Under the pieces are notes generated by a model, which was not told the origin of the DNA, made no database searches, and saw only the letters and a program-made list of their open reading frames with translations. From positions 620,001 to 684,000 of the forward strand of contig CAWFME010000005.1 of the NCBI GenBank assembly GCA_963816955.1: a stretch of DNA of 64,000 nt, given 5' to 3'. The stretch is from DATFQI01 sp963816955. GTDB taxonomy: Bacteria; Actinomycetota; Thermoleophilia; Solirubrobacterales; Solirubrobacteraceae. Position 1 is the first letter of the stretch; each line of letters opens with the position of its first letter. A program made the position numbers and the translations under genes. Positions 51,999 to 60,296 of this stretch are shown piece by piece.

Positions 51999-52993
51999 GC
52001 GCGAAGCGGATCCGCCTGGCCGGCTGGGGGCTCGTGATCGTGCTGGCCGTGCTGCTGCCGTTCTTCTTCGGCACGTACCGCGTCGGCCAGTTCACGCAGG
52101 CCATGGCGCTCGCCATCGCGGTCCTGGGCCTGAACCTGCTCGTGGGCTACAGCGGGCAGATCTCGCTCGGCCACGGCGCCTTCTTCGCGCTCGGCGCGTA
52201 CGTGAGCGCGATCGCGATCCTCGACCTCGGCGTCCCGTACCTGCTCACGCTCCCGCTCGCGGGGATCGTCTGCGGCGTCGCCGGCTTCCTGCTCGGGATC
52301 CCGGCCCTGCGGTTGCGCGGGCTCTACCTGGCGCTGCTGACGCTCGGCCTCGCGATCGCCACGCCGCAGATCATCAAGCGCGCCGAGGGCCTGACCGGCG
52401 GCACCCAGGGCCTCAGCGTGGAGAAGGTGGCCGCACCGGCGTGGTCGGGGCTGGCGGACGACCAGTGGCTGTACTTCGTCACGCTCGCGGTGGCCGCGAT
52501 CATGTTCGTGCTCGCCGCCTTCCTCGTCCGCGGCCGGGTGGGACGGGCGCTGGTGGCGATCCGGGAGAACGAGATCGCCGCGCGCACCATGGGCGTCGAC
52601 CTCGCCCGCTACAAGACCGGGGCGTTCGCCGTCAGCGCCGGCTACGCCGGGGTCGGCGGCGCGCTGTTCACGCTCCCGATCGGGTTCCTCGCCCCAGAGT
52701 CGTTCCCGCTGGCGCTGTCGTTCGCCTTCCTGGCGGCGATCGTGGTCGGCGGGCTGGCGACGATCGCGGGAGCCCTGTTCGGCGCGCTGTTCATCGAGTT
52801 CGTCCCGGTCTACGCCGCCGACGTCGACGAAGCGCTCGCAGGCGTGATCTACGGCGGCGTGCTGATCCTGTTCATGTACGTCGCGCCCGGCGGCGTGATG
52901 GGTCTCATACGCAGGGCCACGAGCGCCACGGGACGGCGGCGCGAGGGCAGGTCGAAGTTCGTCGTAAGCGAAGGCAAGACCGAGGGGGTCTGA
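51995..52993 (+). CDS. livM: Branched-chain amino acid ABC transporter permease (LivM-type)
   Basis: Partner permease, 332 residues, about 9 helices. Blocks: LAIAVLGLNLLVGYSGQISL, GHGAFFALGAYVSAIAILDL, GRALVAIRENEIAARTMGVD and GAFAVSAGYAGVGGALFTL. The basic C-terminal tail (RRATSATGRRREGRSKFVVS) is cytoplasmic. The substrate-binding protein gene begins 3 bases after its stop. Confidence 0.95.
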   Translation: MSAKRIRLAGWGLVIVLAVLLPFFFGTYRVGQFTQAMALAIAVLGLNLLVGYSGQISLGHGAFFALGAYVSAIAILDLGVPYLLTLPLAGIVCGVAGFLLGIPALRLRGLYLALLTLGLAIATPQIIKRAEGLTGGTQGLSVEKVAAPAWSGLADDQWLYFVTLAVAAIMFVLAAFLVRGRVGRALVAIRENEIAARTMGVDLARYKTGAFAVSAGYAGVGGALFTLPIGFLAPESFPLALSFAFLAAIVVGGLATIAGALFGALFIEFVPVYAADVDEALAGVIYGGVLILFMYVAPGGVMGLIRRATSATGRRREGRSKFVVSEGKTEGV

Positions 52994-52995
52994 CG

Positions 52996-54255
52996 ATGAT
53001 GAGGCATCGGAGGTTCGCGGGGTGGGTGCTGGCGCTGCTGGCGGTGGCGCTGCTCGCGAGCGCCTGCGGGCGTAGTGACGACGAGGGCGGAGGCGGAAGC
53101 GGCGGGGGCGGGGGCTCTGACCCCGGCATCACCGACAAGGAGATCAAGCTCGGCGGCTCCTATCCCTTCAGCGGGCCGGCGTCCGCCTATCGCGCGATCG
53201 CCGACGGCGCCAAGGCGCAGTTCGAGTACGTCAACTCGCAGGGCGGCGTCGACGGCCGCAAGATCTCCTTCCAGACGCTCGACGACGCCTACGAGCCGCC
53301 GAAGGCCGTCGCGAACGCGCGCCGGCTGGTAGAGCAGGAGCAGGTGTTCGCGCTCTTCAACACGCTCGGCACGCCGAACAACCTCGCGATCTGGGACTAC
53401 CTCAACGAGCAGAAGGTGCCGCAGGCCTTCGTCGCCACGGGCGCTTCGAACTGGGGCTCCGACGTCGCGTCACACCCCTACACGAGCGGCTGGCAGCCCA
53501 ACTACGTGACCGAGGCGAAGATCTACGCGGACTACCTCAAGAAGACCAAGGAGAACGCGAAGGTCGCCGTGCTGTACCAGAACGACGGCTTCGGCAAGGA
53601 CCTGCTCGGCGGCTTCGAGAAGGCGATCGAGGGCTCGGGCGTCAAGATCGTCGCCAAGGAGTCCTACGAGGTGACCGACCCGACGATCACCTCGCAGATG
53701 CGCAAGCTCGCCGGCTCCGGTGCGGACACGTTCCTGAACATCACCACGCCGAAGTTCTCCGCGCTGGCGATCGCCACGATCGCCAAGAGCGACTGGAAGC
53801 CGCTGCACATCCTCAACAACGTCGGCGCCTCCAAGACGCTCGTGCTGACGCCGGTCGGGCTCGAGAACGCCAAGGGGATCGTCTCGGCGACCTACTTCAA
53901 GGACCCGGACTCCCCCGACTGGACCGACGACGAGGCCATGAAGGAGTACAAGGACAACATGAAGAAGTTCGCGCCGCGCGCGGACCCGAACGAGTCCTTC
54001 TGCGCCTACGGCTGGGCCGCCGCGGCGACGATGGTCGAGGCGCTCAAGAACATGGAGGAGCCGACGCGCGACTCGCTGATGGAGTCGATCCGCAGCATCG
54101 ACACCGAGATCCCGCTGCTGCTGCCCGGGATCAACGTGAAGATGGACGGCGAGACCGACGGCTACCCGATCGAAGCGATGCAGATCATGGAGTTCGACGG
54201 GCAGAACTGGAAGCTGCAGGGCGACGTCATCGAGGCGTCGGCCAAGGCCGAGTAG
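52996..54255 (+). CDS. Branched-chain amino acid-type ABC transporter substrate-binding lipoprotein
   Basis: Solute receptor of the Liv operon, 419 residues, periplasmic-binding fold type I. Signal and lipobox LALLAVALLASAC, then a Gly/Ser linker. Core: IKLGGSYPFSGPASAYRAIA, KISFQTLDDAYEPPKAVANA, LYQNDGFGKDLLGGF and FCAYGWAAAATMVEALKN. Family members bind leucine/isoleucine/valine, amides, urea or aromatic compounds, so the real ligand is open. ATG 52996 is the first of two tandem Met. Last gene of the operon; a strong hairpin follows. Confidence 0.93.
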   Translation: MMRHRRFAGWVLALLAVALLASACGRSDDEGGGGSGGGGGSDPGITDKEIKLGGSYPFSGPASAYRAIADGAKAQFEYVNSQGGVDGRKISFQTLDDAYEPPKAVANARRLVEQEQVFALFNTLGTPNNLAIWDYLNEQKVPQAFVATGASNWGSDVASHPYTSGWQPNYVTEAKIYADYLKKTKENAKVAVLYQNDGFGKDLLGGFEKAIEGSGVKIVAKESYEVTDPTITSQMRKLAGSGADTFLNITTPKFSALAIATIAKSDWKPLHILNNVGASKTLVLTPVGLENAKGIVSATYFKDPDSPDWTDDEAMKEYKDNMKKFAPRADPNESFCAYGWAAAATMVEALKNMEEPTRDSLMESIRSIDTEIPLLLPGINVKMDGETDGYPIEAMQIMEFDGQNWKLQGDVIEASAKAE

Positions 54256-54263
54256 CGCTGACT

Positions 54264-54294
54264 GCGCGGCGCCTCCCTAGCGGGGGCGCCGCGC
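54264..54294 (+). terminator. Terminator hairpin of the Liv operon
   Basis: A perfect 10-bp stem, GCGCGGCGCC with GGCGCCGCGC, extended by CCC/GGG inside, 8 bases after the stop at 54255. Confidence 0.75.
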
Positions 54295-54438
54295 GATCCG
54301 CGGCCGCCGGCGGCGCGGGCGGTCGCCACGGCCCGCGGCGTACAGATCGCGCCGCTGGGCGGATTCGAGGTCGGTCAGCACGGTGCGCGCGTCCGCTGGG
54401 TCGGCGGGGTGCGCGGCGTTCTTGCGGGAGCGGAGCAT
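54277..54438 (-). CDS. Small basic ORF (53 aa)
   Basis: Unrecognised. ATG 54438 opens LRSRKNAAHPADPADARTVL followed by DLESAQRRDLYAAGRGD and an Arg-rich end (RPRRRRPRIARRPR). The final codons lie in the right arm of the Liv terminator hairpin, so the tail composition may be an accident. A purine stretch (CAAGG) precedes the ATG weakly. It could be an Arg-rich leaderless small protein or not a gene. Confidence 0.3.
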   Translation of the reverse strand: MLRSRKNAAHPADPADARTVLTDLESAQRRDLYAAGRGDRPRRRRPRIARRPR

Positions 54439-54472
54439 GGCGGCAACCTTGGGGAGGGGAGGTTGTGTTCTG

Positions 54473-55105
54473 CTACCGACTGTACAGGCCTGCGCGCGCG
54501 ACCGTGAGTGCATCGCGCACACAGGCTTCGCGCACCCGCTCGGCGTCCAACGGGAAGGCGCCGGGCACGCCCGGCGCCGCCTCGCGGACCCCGAGGCCGA
54601 TCCGGGCGAGGTGCATCGTGCCGAGCACCTGCGTGTAGAGCCGGTTGGCGACGAAGTCGGGGTCCGCGACGCCCTCGTCGGCGAGGATCCGCGCCAGCGG
54701 GGCCAGGCAGGCTGACATCGAGGCGCCGAGGCGCAGCCACGTCCCCTCGCCGACGCGCTCGCGCAGCTCGTCGGCGGGCCGGCGCATCAGCGACAGCGCG
54801 CAGTCCAGGAAGACCGGGTAGCGCAGGCAGAAGCGGGTGAAGCGGTCGAGCGCGTCGCGCAGGCCCTCGTGCGGCTCGAGCGCCGCCTCGCGCAATTCGT
54901 CCAGATAGTGCGTGACCGTGAGGACGTAGAGCTCCTCCTTGGACGAGAACACGCGGTAGATGAGCGCCTTGTTGATCCCGACGGCACGGGCGATCTCCTC
55001 CATCGGGGCGTCCTGGAGCCCGCGCTCGTCGAACAGCGCGCGGGTTGCCGCGACGAGGTCGCGTTCGCGGTTGCGGCGGGTACTGGCTGCGGACGGGGAA
55101 GCCAC
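54473..55105 (-). CDS. TetR family transcriptional regulator
   Basis: A 210-residue regulator with N-terminal HTH: RDLVAATRALFDERGLQDAP, MEEIARAVGINKALIYRVFS, SKEELYVLTVTHYLDEL. The C-terminal ligand domain is helical (MSACLAPLARILADEGVADP, LYTQVLGTMHLARIGLGV). It diverges from the acyl-CoA dehydrogenase gene and probably represses it, sensing an acyl-CoA or related ligand; this is inference from position. GTG 55105 is chosen; GTG 55114 is also possible. Confidence 0.9.
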   Translation of the reverse strand: MASPSAASTRRNRERDLVAATRALFDERGLQDAPMEEIARAVGINKALIYRVFSSKEELYVLTVTHYLDELREAALEPHEGLRDALDRFTRFCLRYPVFLDCALSLMRRPADELRERVGEGTWLRLGASMSACLAPLARILADEGVADPDFVANRLYTQVLGTMHLARIGLGVREAAPGVPGAFPLDAERVREACVRDALTVARAGLYSR

Positions 55106-55117
55106 GGCACACACAGC

Positions 55118-55144
55118 GTAACCGTTTGTGTAACCATTGTTTAC
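55118..55144. promoter_or_regulatory. Operator region between TetR and acyl-CoA dehydrogenase genes
   Basis: GTAACC occurs twice (55118 and 55130), 12 bases apart, and GTAACCATTGTTTAC (55130-55144) is a near palindrome, 12 of 15 positions symmetric. It touches the ATG at 55145, an AT-rich island in a high-GC context. Confidence 0.5.
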
Positions 55145-56380
55145 ATGGAAGCCGCAACGATGACCGAGACCCCCTTCTCCCTCGACCTCACGCAGGACCA
55201 GCGCGACATCCGCGACTGGGTCCACGGGTTCGCCGAGGGCGTCGTCCGCCCCGCCGCCGCCGAGTGGGACGAGCGCGAGGAGACGCCCTGGCCGATCATC
55301 GGCGAAGCGCAGAAGATCGGCCTCTACGGCTTCGAGGCGCTGGCCCAGTTCTGGAGCGACGAGAGCGGCCTGACGCTGCCGATCGTCAACGAGGAGCTGT
55401 TCTGGGGCGACGCCGGCATCGGCATGGCGATCATGGGCACCTCGCTCGCGGTCGCCGCGATCTTCGGCCAGGGCACGGGCGACCAGATCGGCGAGTGGAT
55501 CCCGCAGTGCTTCGGCACGCCCGAGGACCCGGCGGTCGCAGCGTTCTGCGTCTCCGAGCCCGACGCGGGCTCCGACGTCTCGTCGCTGCGCACGCGCGCG
55601 GTCTACGACGAGGCCAAGGACGAGTGGGTCCTCAACGGCCAGAAGGCGTGGGCGACCAACGGCGGCATCGCCGGCGTGCACGTCGTCGTGGCCTCGGTCG
55701 ACAAGGAGCTCGGCTCGCGCGGGCAGGCGGCGTTCGTCGTCCCGCCCGGCACGGCCGGGCTGACGATGGGCACGAAGGTGAAGAAGCACGGCCTGCGCGC
55801 CTCGCACACCGCCGACGTCTTCCTCGACGACTGCCGCGTGCCCGGCTCGTGCCTGCTCGGCGGCAAGGAGAAGCTCGACGAGCGGATGGCGCGCGCCCGC
55901 GAGGGCACGCGCTCGCGCGGCCAGGCCGCGATGCAGACCTTCGAGGCCTCGCGCCCGACCGTCGGCGCGCAGGCGATCGGCATCGCGCGCGCCGCCTACG
56001 AGTACGCGCTCGAGTACGCCGGCAACCGCGTCCAGTTCGGCAAGCCGATCATCGAGAACCAGGCGATCGCGTTCGCGCTCGCCGACATGAAGACCGAGAT
56101 CGACGCCGCCCGCCTGCTCGTCTGGCGCGCCTCGTGGATGGGCCGCCAGGGCAAGAAGTTCGAGAACGCCGAGGGCTCGATGTCCAAGCTCAAGGCGGGC
56201 GAGGTCGCGGTCTGGGCCACCGAGCGCGCGATCCAGATCCTCGGCGGCAACGGCTACACCCGCGAGTACCCGGTCGAGCGCTGGCACCGCGACGCGAAGA
56301 TCTACACGATCTTCGAGGGCACGTCGGAGATCCAGCGGCTCGTCGTCGCGCGCGCCATTTCCGGGCGCCAGATCCGTTAG
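55145..56380 (+). CDS. Acyl-CoA dehydrogenase
   Basis: FAD-dependent alpha,beta-desaturation of an acyl-CoA, 411 residues. Blocks: AAFCVSEPDAGSDVSSLRTR (FAD/CoA loop), WVLNGQKAWATNGGIAGV, KKHGLRASHTADVFLDDCRV, YAGNRVQFGKPIIENQAIAF, and near the end NGYTREYPVERWHRDAKIYT with IFEGTSEIQRLVVAR. The base Glu is the one in IYTIFEGTSEIQ. ATG 55145 follows the operator directly; ATG 55160 is an alternative. Possible role in fatty-acid or amino-acid (Leu/Ile/Val) breakdown, which would suit the Liv importer nearby. Confidence 0.95.
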   Translation: MEAATMTETPFSLDLTQDQRDIRDWVHGFAEGVVRPAAAEWDEREETPWPIIGEAQKIGLYGFEALAQFWSDESGLTLPIVNEELFWGDAGIGMAIMGTSLAVAAIFGQGTGDQIGEWIPQCFGTPEDPAVAAFCVSEPDAGSDVSSLRTRAVYDEAKDEWVLNGQKAWATNGGIAGVHVVVASVDKELGSRGQAAFVVPPGTAGLTMGTKVKKHGLRASHTADVFLDDCRVPGSCLLGGKEKLDERMARAREGTRSRGQAAMQTFEASRPTVGAQAIGIARAAYEYALEYAGNRVQFGKPIIENQAIAFALADMKTEIDAARLLVWRASWMGRQGKKFENAEGSMSKLKAGEVAVWATERAIQILGGNGYTREYPVERWHRDAKIYTIFEGTSEIQRLVVARAISGRQIR

Positions 56381-56387
56381 AGCGCCC

Positions 56388-57156
56388 ATGGGCGAGCCGG
56401 GCCGGACGAGGCGGATGGTCGACGCGCTGCGGCGCATGGACTCGGGCGAGCGGCTGATCGCGCTCGCCCGCGCGGGCCGGCGCCGGCTGCCGGGCGACCA
56501 CTCCTACGGCGACCCGCTGTCGCTGACCGGCGACGAGCCGCCGCAGCTGATCGGCCGCCGCCTGAGCGCGCTGGCCGACGAGCGCCCGAGCGCGCTGCGC
56601 GAGCTCGGCATGGGCGCGCTGCAGGTCTGGCAGGGGCTGTCGGAGGCGCAGGGCCGCGGGCACGGCGACCGCGACGTGGCGATCCTGTTCACCGACCTCG
56701 TCGACTTCTCCGACTGGGTGCTCGAGGCCGGCGACGACCAGGCCGTGGAGCTGGTCCGAGCGGTCGGCAAGGCGGTCGAGGGCGCCGTGCGCGACGCACG
56801 GCGGCCGCGTGGTCAAGCGGCTCGGCGACGGCGTGATGGCGGTCTTCGACGACCCGGCCGCGGCGGTGCAGGCGGGCTGCGAGGCAGCGGGCGCGGCCGG
56901 CGAGCTGCACCCGCCGGGCCTGCGGGCGGGCGTGCACCTCGGGCGCCCGCGCAAGCTCGGCGGCGACTACTTCGGCGTCGACGTCAACGTCGCCGCGCGC
57001 GTGGCCGCGGAGGCGGGCAGCGGCGAGGTGCTCGTCTCCGACGCCGTCCGCGAACGGCTCGACCCCGAGCAGATCTCCACGCGGCGGCGCTGGCGCTTCA
57101 AGCCCAAGGGCGCGCCGAAGGGCCTCCAGGCGTACGTCGCAGAGACTTCCGGGTAA
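56388..57156 (+). pseudogene. Class III adenylate/guanylate cyclase, single-base frameshift at 56799
   Basis: Would make cAMP or cGMP. Frame 56388-56798 has an N-terminal helical part, then the catalytic start DVAILFTDLVDFSDWVLEAG (metal-binding Asp in FTDLVDFS). An extra C at 56799 shifts the frame; coding resumes at 56800 as GGRVVKRLGDGVMAVF (second metal Asp in LGDG) through GGDYFGVDVNVAARVAAEAG. Without the base the protein would be 255 residues. Both sides look well conserved. It lies 7 bases after the acyl-CoA dehydrogenase stop. Probable sequencing error or recent lesion; substrate specificity residues are not assigned. Confidence 0.85.
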
Positions 57157-57166
57157 CGCTCCGGGA

Positions 57167-58897
57167 ATGGGAGCGCTCCTGCCCGGCGCTGCGCTTGCCG
57201 GCCTGCTGGCCCTCGCCGCGCCCGCAGCGGCGGCCGAGTGCCCGAACGCCGGGGCGGCCACCGTGCCGGGCGCCGAGCGCCAGGAGCAGGCGTGCCTGGA
57301 CGACCTCACGACGGCGGGCACGCAGACCAACGGGCACACCGACCGCAGCGACTGGGAGGGCCTGAACGCCGCGGGCACCAAGAACCCGAGCGGGGTCCCC
57401 GGGCTGCAGATCGACGGCTACTTCCCCGACACGTCCAAGACCAACGGGACGCACGGCTGGAACCACGACAGCCAGTTCGTGATCCGGCTCCCGAACGACT
57501 GGAACGGCAAGCTCGTGATCACGGGCGCGCCGGGCGTGCGCAAGCAGTACGCCAGCGACTACGTGATCGGCGACTACGTGCTGGGCCGCGGCTACGCCTA
57601 CGCCTCGACCGACAAGGGCAACACGGGCACCTCCTTCTACAAGGACGGCGCGGAGCCGGGCGACGCGATCGCCGAGTGGAACCGGCGCGTGACCGAGCTG
57701 GCGGTCGCGGCCAGGGAGACCGTCGCCCGGCGCTACGGGCGCGGCGCGGCCCGCACCTACGTGACCGGGATCTCCAACGGCGGCTACCTGACGCGCTGGC
57801 AGCTCGAGAACCGGCCCGACCTCTACGACGGCGGCGTCGACTGGGAGGGCACGCTGTTCGACTCCGCGCCGGGGCTGAACCTGCTCTCGTTCCTGCCGCC
57901 GGCGCTCAAGCACTACCCGCGTTACCGCGCCACGGGCGACCAGGCCGCGCACGACGCGATCATCGCCGCGGGCTTCATGCCCGGCTCCGAGTTCCTCTGG
58001 GACGACCACTACGCCGTCTACTGGGACCTCACCCAGCGCACCTACCGCGAGGAGCTCGACCCCGGCTGGGACGGCGCGATGGAGGCGGGCACGCCGTTCT
58101 GCCAGTCCGGGACGCCGAACTGCGACGCCGACTACGACTACGCGTCGCGGGTGGGCGGGGATCCGATATTGCGCGGGGCGGTCGACAAGGTCGCCAACAC
58201 GGGCAAGATCGGGAAGCCGCTGCTGACGCTCCACGGGACGCTCGACACCCTGCTGCCGATCCGCGTGGACTCCGACGTCTACGCGCGCAAGGTCGCCGCC
58301 GCGGGCGCCGGCGCGCTGCACCGCTACTACGTGATCGAGGCCGGCAACCACGTCGACGGGCGCTACGACGCGTTCCCGGACCGGCTGCGGCCGATCCTGC
58401 CGTGCCAGCGCTCCGCCTTCGTCGCGCTCGAGCGCTGGGTCGAGCAGGGCGCGGCGCCGCCGGACAGCCAGTACGTGCGCAAGCCCAACGGCGGCGACGT
58501 CGTCAACTCGTGCGAGCTCGCCCCGGCGGCGAGCGGGGGCGGCGGCCCGACCGTGCCCGGCAGCCGGGCCCGCCGCCCGCGCGGGCGCCTGCGCGTGACC
58601 GTCACGCCGCGGCGCGACCGCCGGCGCCCGTTCCGCTTCCGCACGCGCGGCCGGCTCGTGCGCCCGGCCGGCGTGAGCGCCGCCTCGGGCTGCCGCGGGA
58701 CCGTGTCGATCCAGGTCAAGGCGGGCCGGCGGACGATCTCCGCGCGGCGCGCGAAGCTGCGCAAGACCTGCCGGTTCGCGTCGCGCGTGACGTTCCGCCG
58801 CAAGCTGCGCGTGCGCCTGAAGTTCATCGCGCGCTTCTCGGGCAACCGCGTCGTGGCCCCTGGCTCGGCGCGCACGCTGCGGGTGCGCGTCAGGTGA
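57167..58897 (+). CDS. Secreted tannase/feruloyl esterase-like alpha/beta hydrolase
   Basis: Exported esterase of 576 residues with Sec signal (LPGAALAGLLALAAPAAAAE). Nucleophile Ser in TYVTGISNGGYLTRW, Asp in LLTLHGTLDTLLPIRVDSDV and His in YVIEAGNHVDGRYDAF form a catalytic triad. Large inserted lid region with paired Cys (PFCQSGTPNCDADYD). The last 110 residues are a highly basic beta domain (RPRGRLRVTVTPRRDRRRPF onward). Substrate may be a polyphenol ester or an oligomeric hydroxyacid; not decided. ATG 57167 lies 7 bases after TAACGC. The stop overlaps the convergent thioesterase gene by 8 bases. Confidence 0.82.
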   Translation: MGALLPGAALAGLLALAAPAAAAECPNAGAATVPGAERQEQACLDDLTTAGTQTNGHTDRSDWEGLNAAGTKNPSGVPGLQIDGYFPDTSKTNGTHGWNHDSQFVIRLPNDWNGKLVITGAPGVRKQYASDYVIGDYVLGRGYAYASTDKGNTGTSFYKDGAEPGDAIAEWNRRVTELAVAARETVARRYGRGAARTYVTGISNGGYLTRWQLENRPDLYDGGVDWEGTLFDSAPGLNLLSFLPPALKHYPRYRATGDQAAHDAIIAAGFMPGSEFLWDDHYAVYWDLTQRTYREELDPGWDGAMEAGTPFCQSGTPNCDADYDYASRVGGDPILRGAVDKVANTGKIGKPLLTLHGTLDTLLPIRVDSDVYARKVAAAGAGALHRYYVIEAGNHVDGRYDAFPDRLRPILPCQRSAFVALERWVEQGAAPPDSQYVRKPNGGDVVNSCELAPAASGGGGPTVPGSRARRPRGRLRVTVTPRRDRRRPFRFRTRGRLVRPAGVSAASGCRGTVSIQVKAGRRTISARRAKLRKTCRFASRVTFRRKLRVRLKFIARFSGNRVVAPGSARTLRVRVR

Positions 58898-59288
58898 GCC
58901 TGCTGCGCACGGCGTCCGGGATCGGGGTCTTGGCGAGCGTCTGCGCGTCGACGAAGACGTAGACGGTCCGCCCCTCGACGAGCACCTCGCCGTCGCGCCG
59001 CGCGGTGTAGGTCACGACCATCGACGTGCTCCCGAGCTGCTCGACCTCGACCGCGATCGCCAGCTCGTCGTCGAAGCGCGCCGATCCCCTGAAGCGCGCG
59101 GTCGTCTCCGCCAGCACCACGTCGACGCCGTGCTCCTCCGCGAGCGCCGAGTAGGACCCGAACGCCGCCCGGAACCACTCCGTCAGCGTCACGTCGAAGT
59201 ACGTGAACCAGTTCGCGTTGAAGACGATCCCCTGCGCGTCGCACTCGTGGTAGCGGACGCGCAGGGTGTGGACGTAGGGCTCCGCCAT
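58890..59288 (-). CDS. Acyl-CoA thioesterase, hot-dog fold (4HBT/YbgC type)
   Basis: Hydrolyses acyl-CoA thioesters, 132 residues. The active-site stretch is RVRYHECDAQGIVFNANWFT with catalytic Asp in HECDAQG and the long hot-dog helix YFDVTLTEWFRAAFGSYSAL; ARFRGSARFDDELAIAVEVE follows. ATG 59288 lies 6 bases after the 3' end of tRNA-Ser(UGA) on the same strand, so it may share a precursor with the tRNA. Confidence 0.9.
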   Translation of the reverse strand: MAEPYVHTLRVRYHECDAQGIVFNANWFTYFDVTLTEWFRAAFGSYSALAEEHGVDVVLAETTARFRGSARFDDELAIAVEVEQLGSTSMVVTYTARRDGEVLVEGRTVYVFVDAQTLAKTPIPDAVRSRLT

Positions 59289-59294
59289 GGTCAG

Positions 59295-59381
<87 letters not shown>

Positions 59382-59401
59382 AGGGGGGCTGAGCTTAAGC
59401 G

Positions 59402-60283
59402 CTAGTGCTTGTGCGGGAGTGTCTTGGCGATCAGGTCGGCGATCACCGCGTAGCCCTCGGTGTTCGGGTGGATGTCGCGGTAGGCGCAGTAGGCCGTGAG
59501 CGAGCACACCTCGGCGACGGCCACGGGGATCTCGCCGTAGGGCGCGAGCGTGGTCGTCTGCTCGAGCGGCGTGTAGGCGCCCGTCGACTTCGTGACGTCG
59601 ACGAAGCGGCCCTTGACCGACTCGTACATCTCCTTCAGCGCCGGGTTGAGCAGATCCTTGAAGGCGATGACGGAGAGCTTGGCGAGGTCCTGGTCCGGGT
59701 TCTCCCCGACCCAGGCGCCGAGGATCACGTCGGGGTAGGTGATGCCGACGATCCGGGTCTTCGGGCCGGCCGCCTTGCGCAGGCGCTTGAGCAGCTTCTT
59801 GCCGTTGGCCTTGACCTTGTCCATCGCCGGGCCGACGCAGGCGACGGGGTCGGCCTCGCGGACGCAGGACGTGACGTCGTTGCCGCCGATCGAGACCGTG
59901 ATCAGCTTGACCTGGCCGCGGTGCTTGCGCAGGAACTTCTCGGCTGCGGCCGCCTGGGTCTGGCCGGCGTAGTCGGCGCCGCCCGGCCCGAGTCCGGCGC
60001 ACTTGGCCTTGCGCTTGAGGATCGAGACGGTGGTCTCGCCCCCGCAGCCGAAGTTGACGAGCTTGAGCTTGTAGCCGCGCTCGCGCGCCTTGCCGACGAG
60101 CTGGTAGGCGAAGCCGTCGCGCGTCGTGCGCGCCTCGGTCGCCGAGAAGCGCTGGTAGCCGGCGGCGTAGGAGTCGCCGAGCGAGACGTAGTACGAGGGC
60201 TTGGCCTTGGCCGCCTGGGCTGCGGCGGGAAGGGCGAGCAGGGAGAGGGCCGCGACCAGCGCGGCGAGGATACGGCGGGGCAT
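59402..60283 (-). CDS. Secreted SGNH/GDSL hydrolase
   Basis: Exported lipase/esterase-like protein of 293 residues with Sec signal (PRRILAALVAALSLLALPAA). Block I Ser in YVSLGDSYAAGYQRF, block II Gly in NFGCGGETTVS, block III Asn in VSIGGNDVTSC and block V Asp-x-x-His in YRDIHPNTEGYAV. Extra Cys pairs suggest disulfides. Substrate could be lipids or acetylated sugars. ATG 60283 is 7 bases after a TAGCCT box, so leaderless. Confidence 0.93.
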   Translation of the reverse strand: MPRRILAALVAALSLLALPAAAQAAKAKPSYYVSLGDSYAAGYQRFSATEARTTRDGFAYQLVGKARERGYKLKLVNFGCGGETTVSILKRKAKCAGLGPGGADYAGQTQAAAAEKFLRKHRGQVKLITVSIGGNDVTSCVREADPVACVGPAMDKVKANGKKLLKRLRKAAGPKTRIVGITYPDVILGAWVGENPDQDLAKLSVIAFKDLLNPALKEMYESVKGRFVDVTKSTGAYTPLEQTTTLAPYGEIPVAVAEVCSLTAYCAYRDIHPNTEGYAVIADLIAKTLPHKH

Positions 60284-60290
60284 GACGGCC

Positions 60291-60296
60291 AGGCTA
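60291..60296 (-). promoter_or_regulatory. -10 box (TAGCCT) for the GDSL hydrolase
   Basis: On the minus strand TAGCCT overlaps the stop of the upstream signalling gene and precedes ATG 60283 by 7 bases. Confidence 0.5.

Noticed and set aside
59397..59410. Near-palindrome AAGCGCTAGTGCTT at the end of the GDSL gene
   Set aside because: It contains the stop codon and is too short to be a terminator; no other support.
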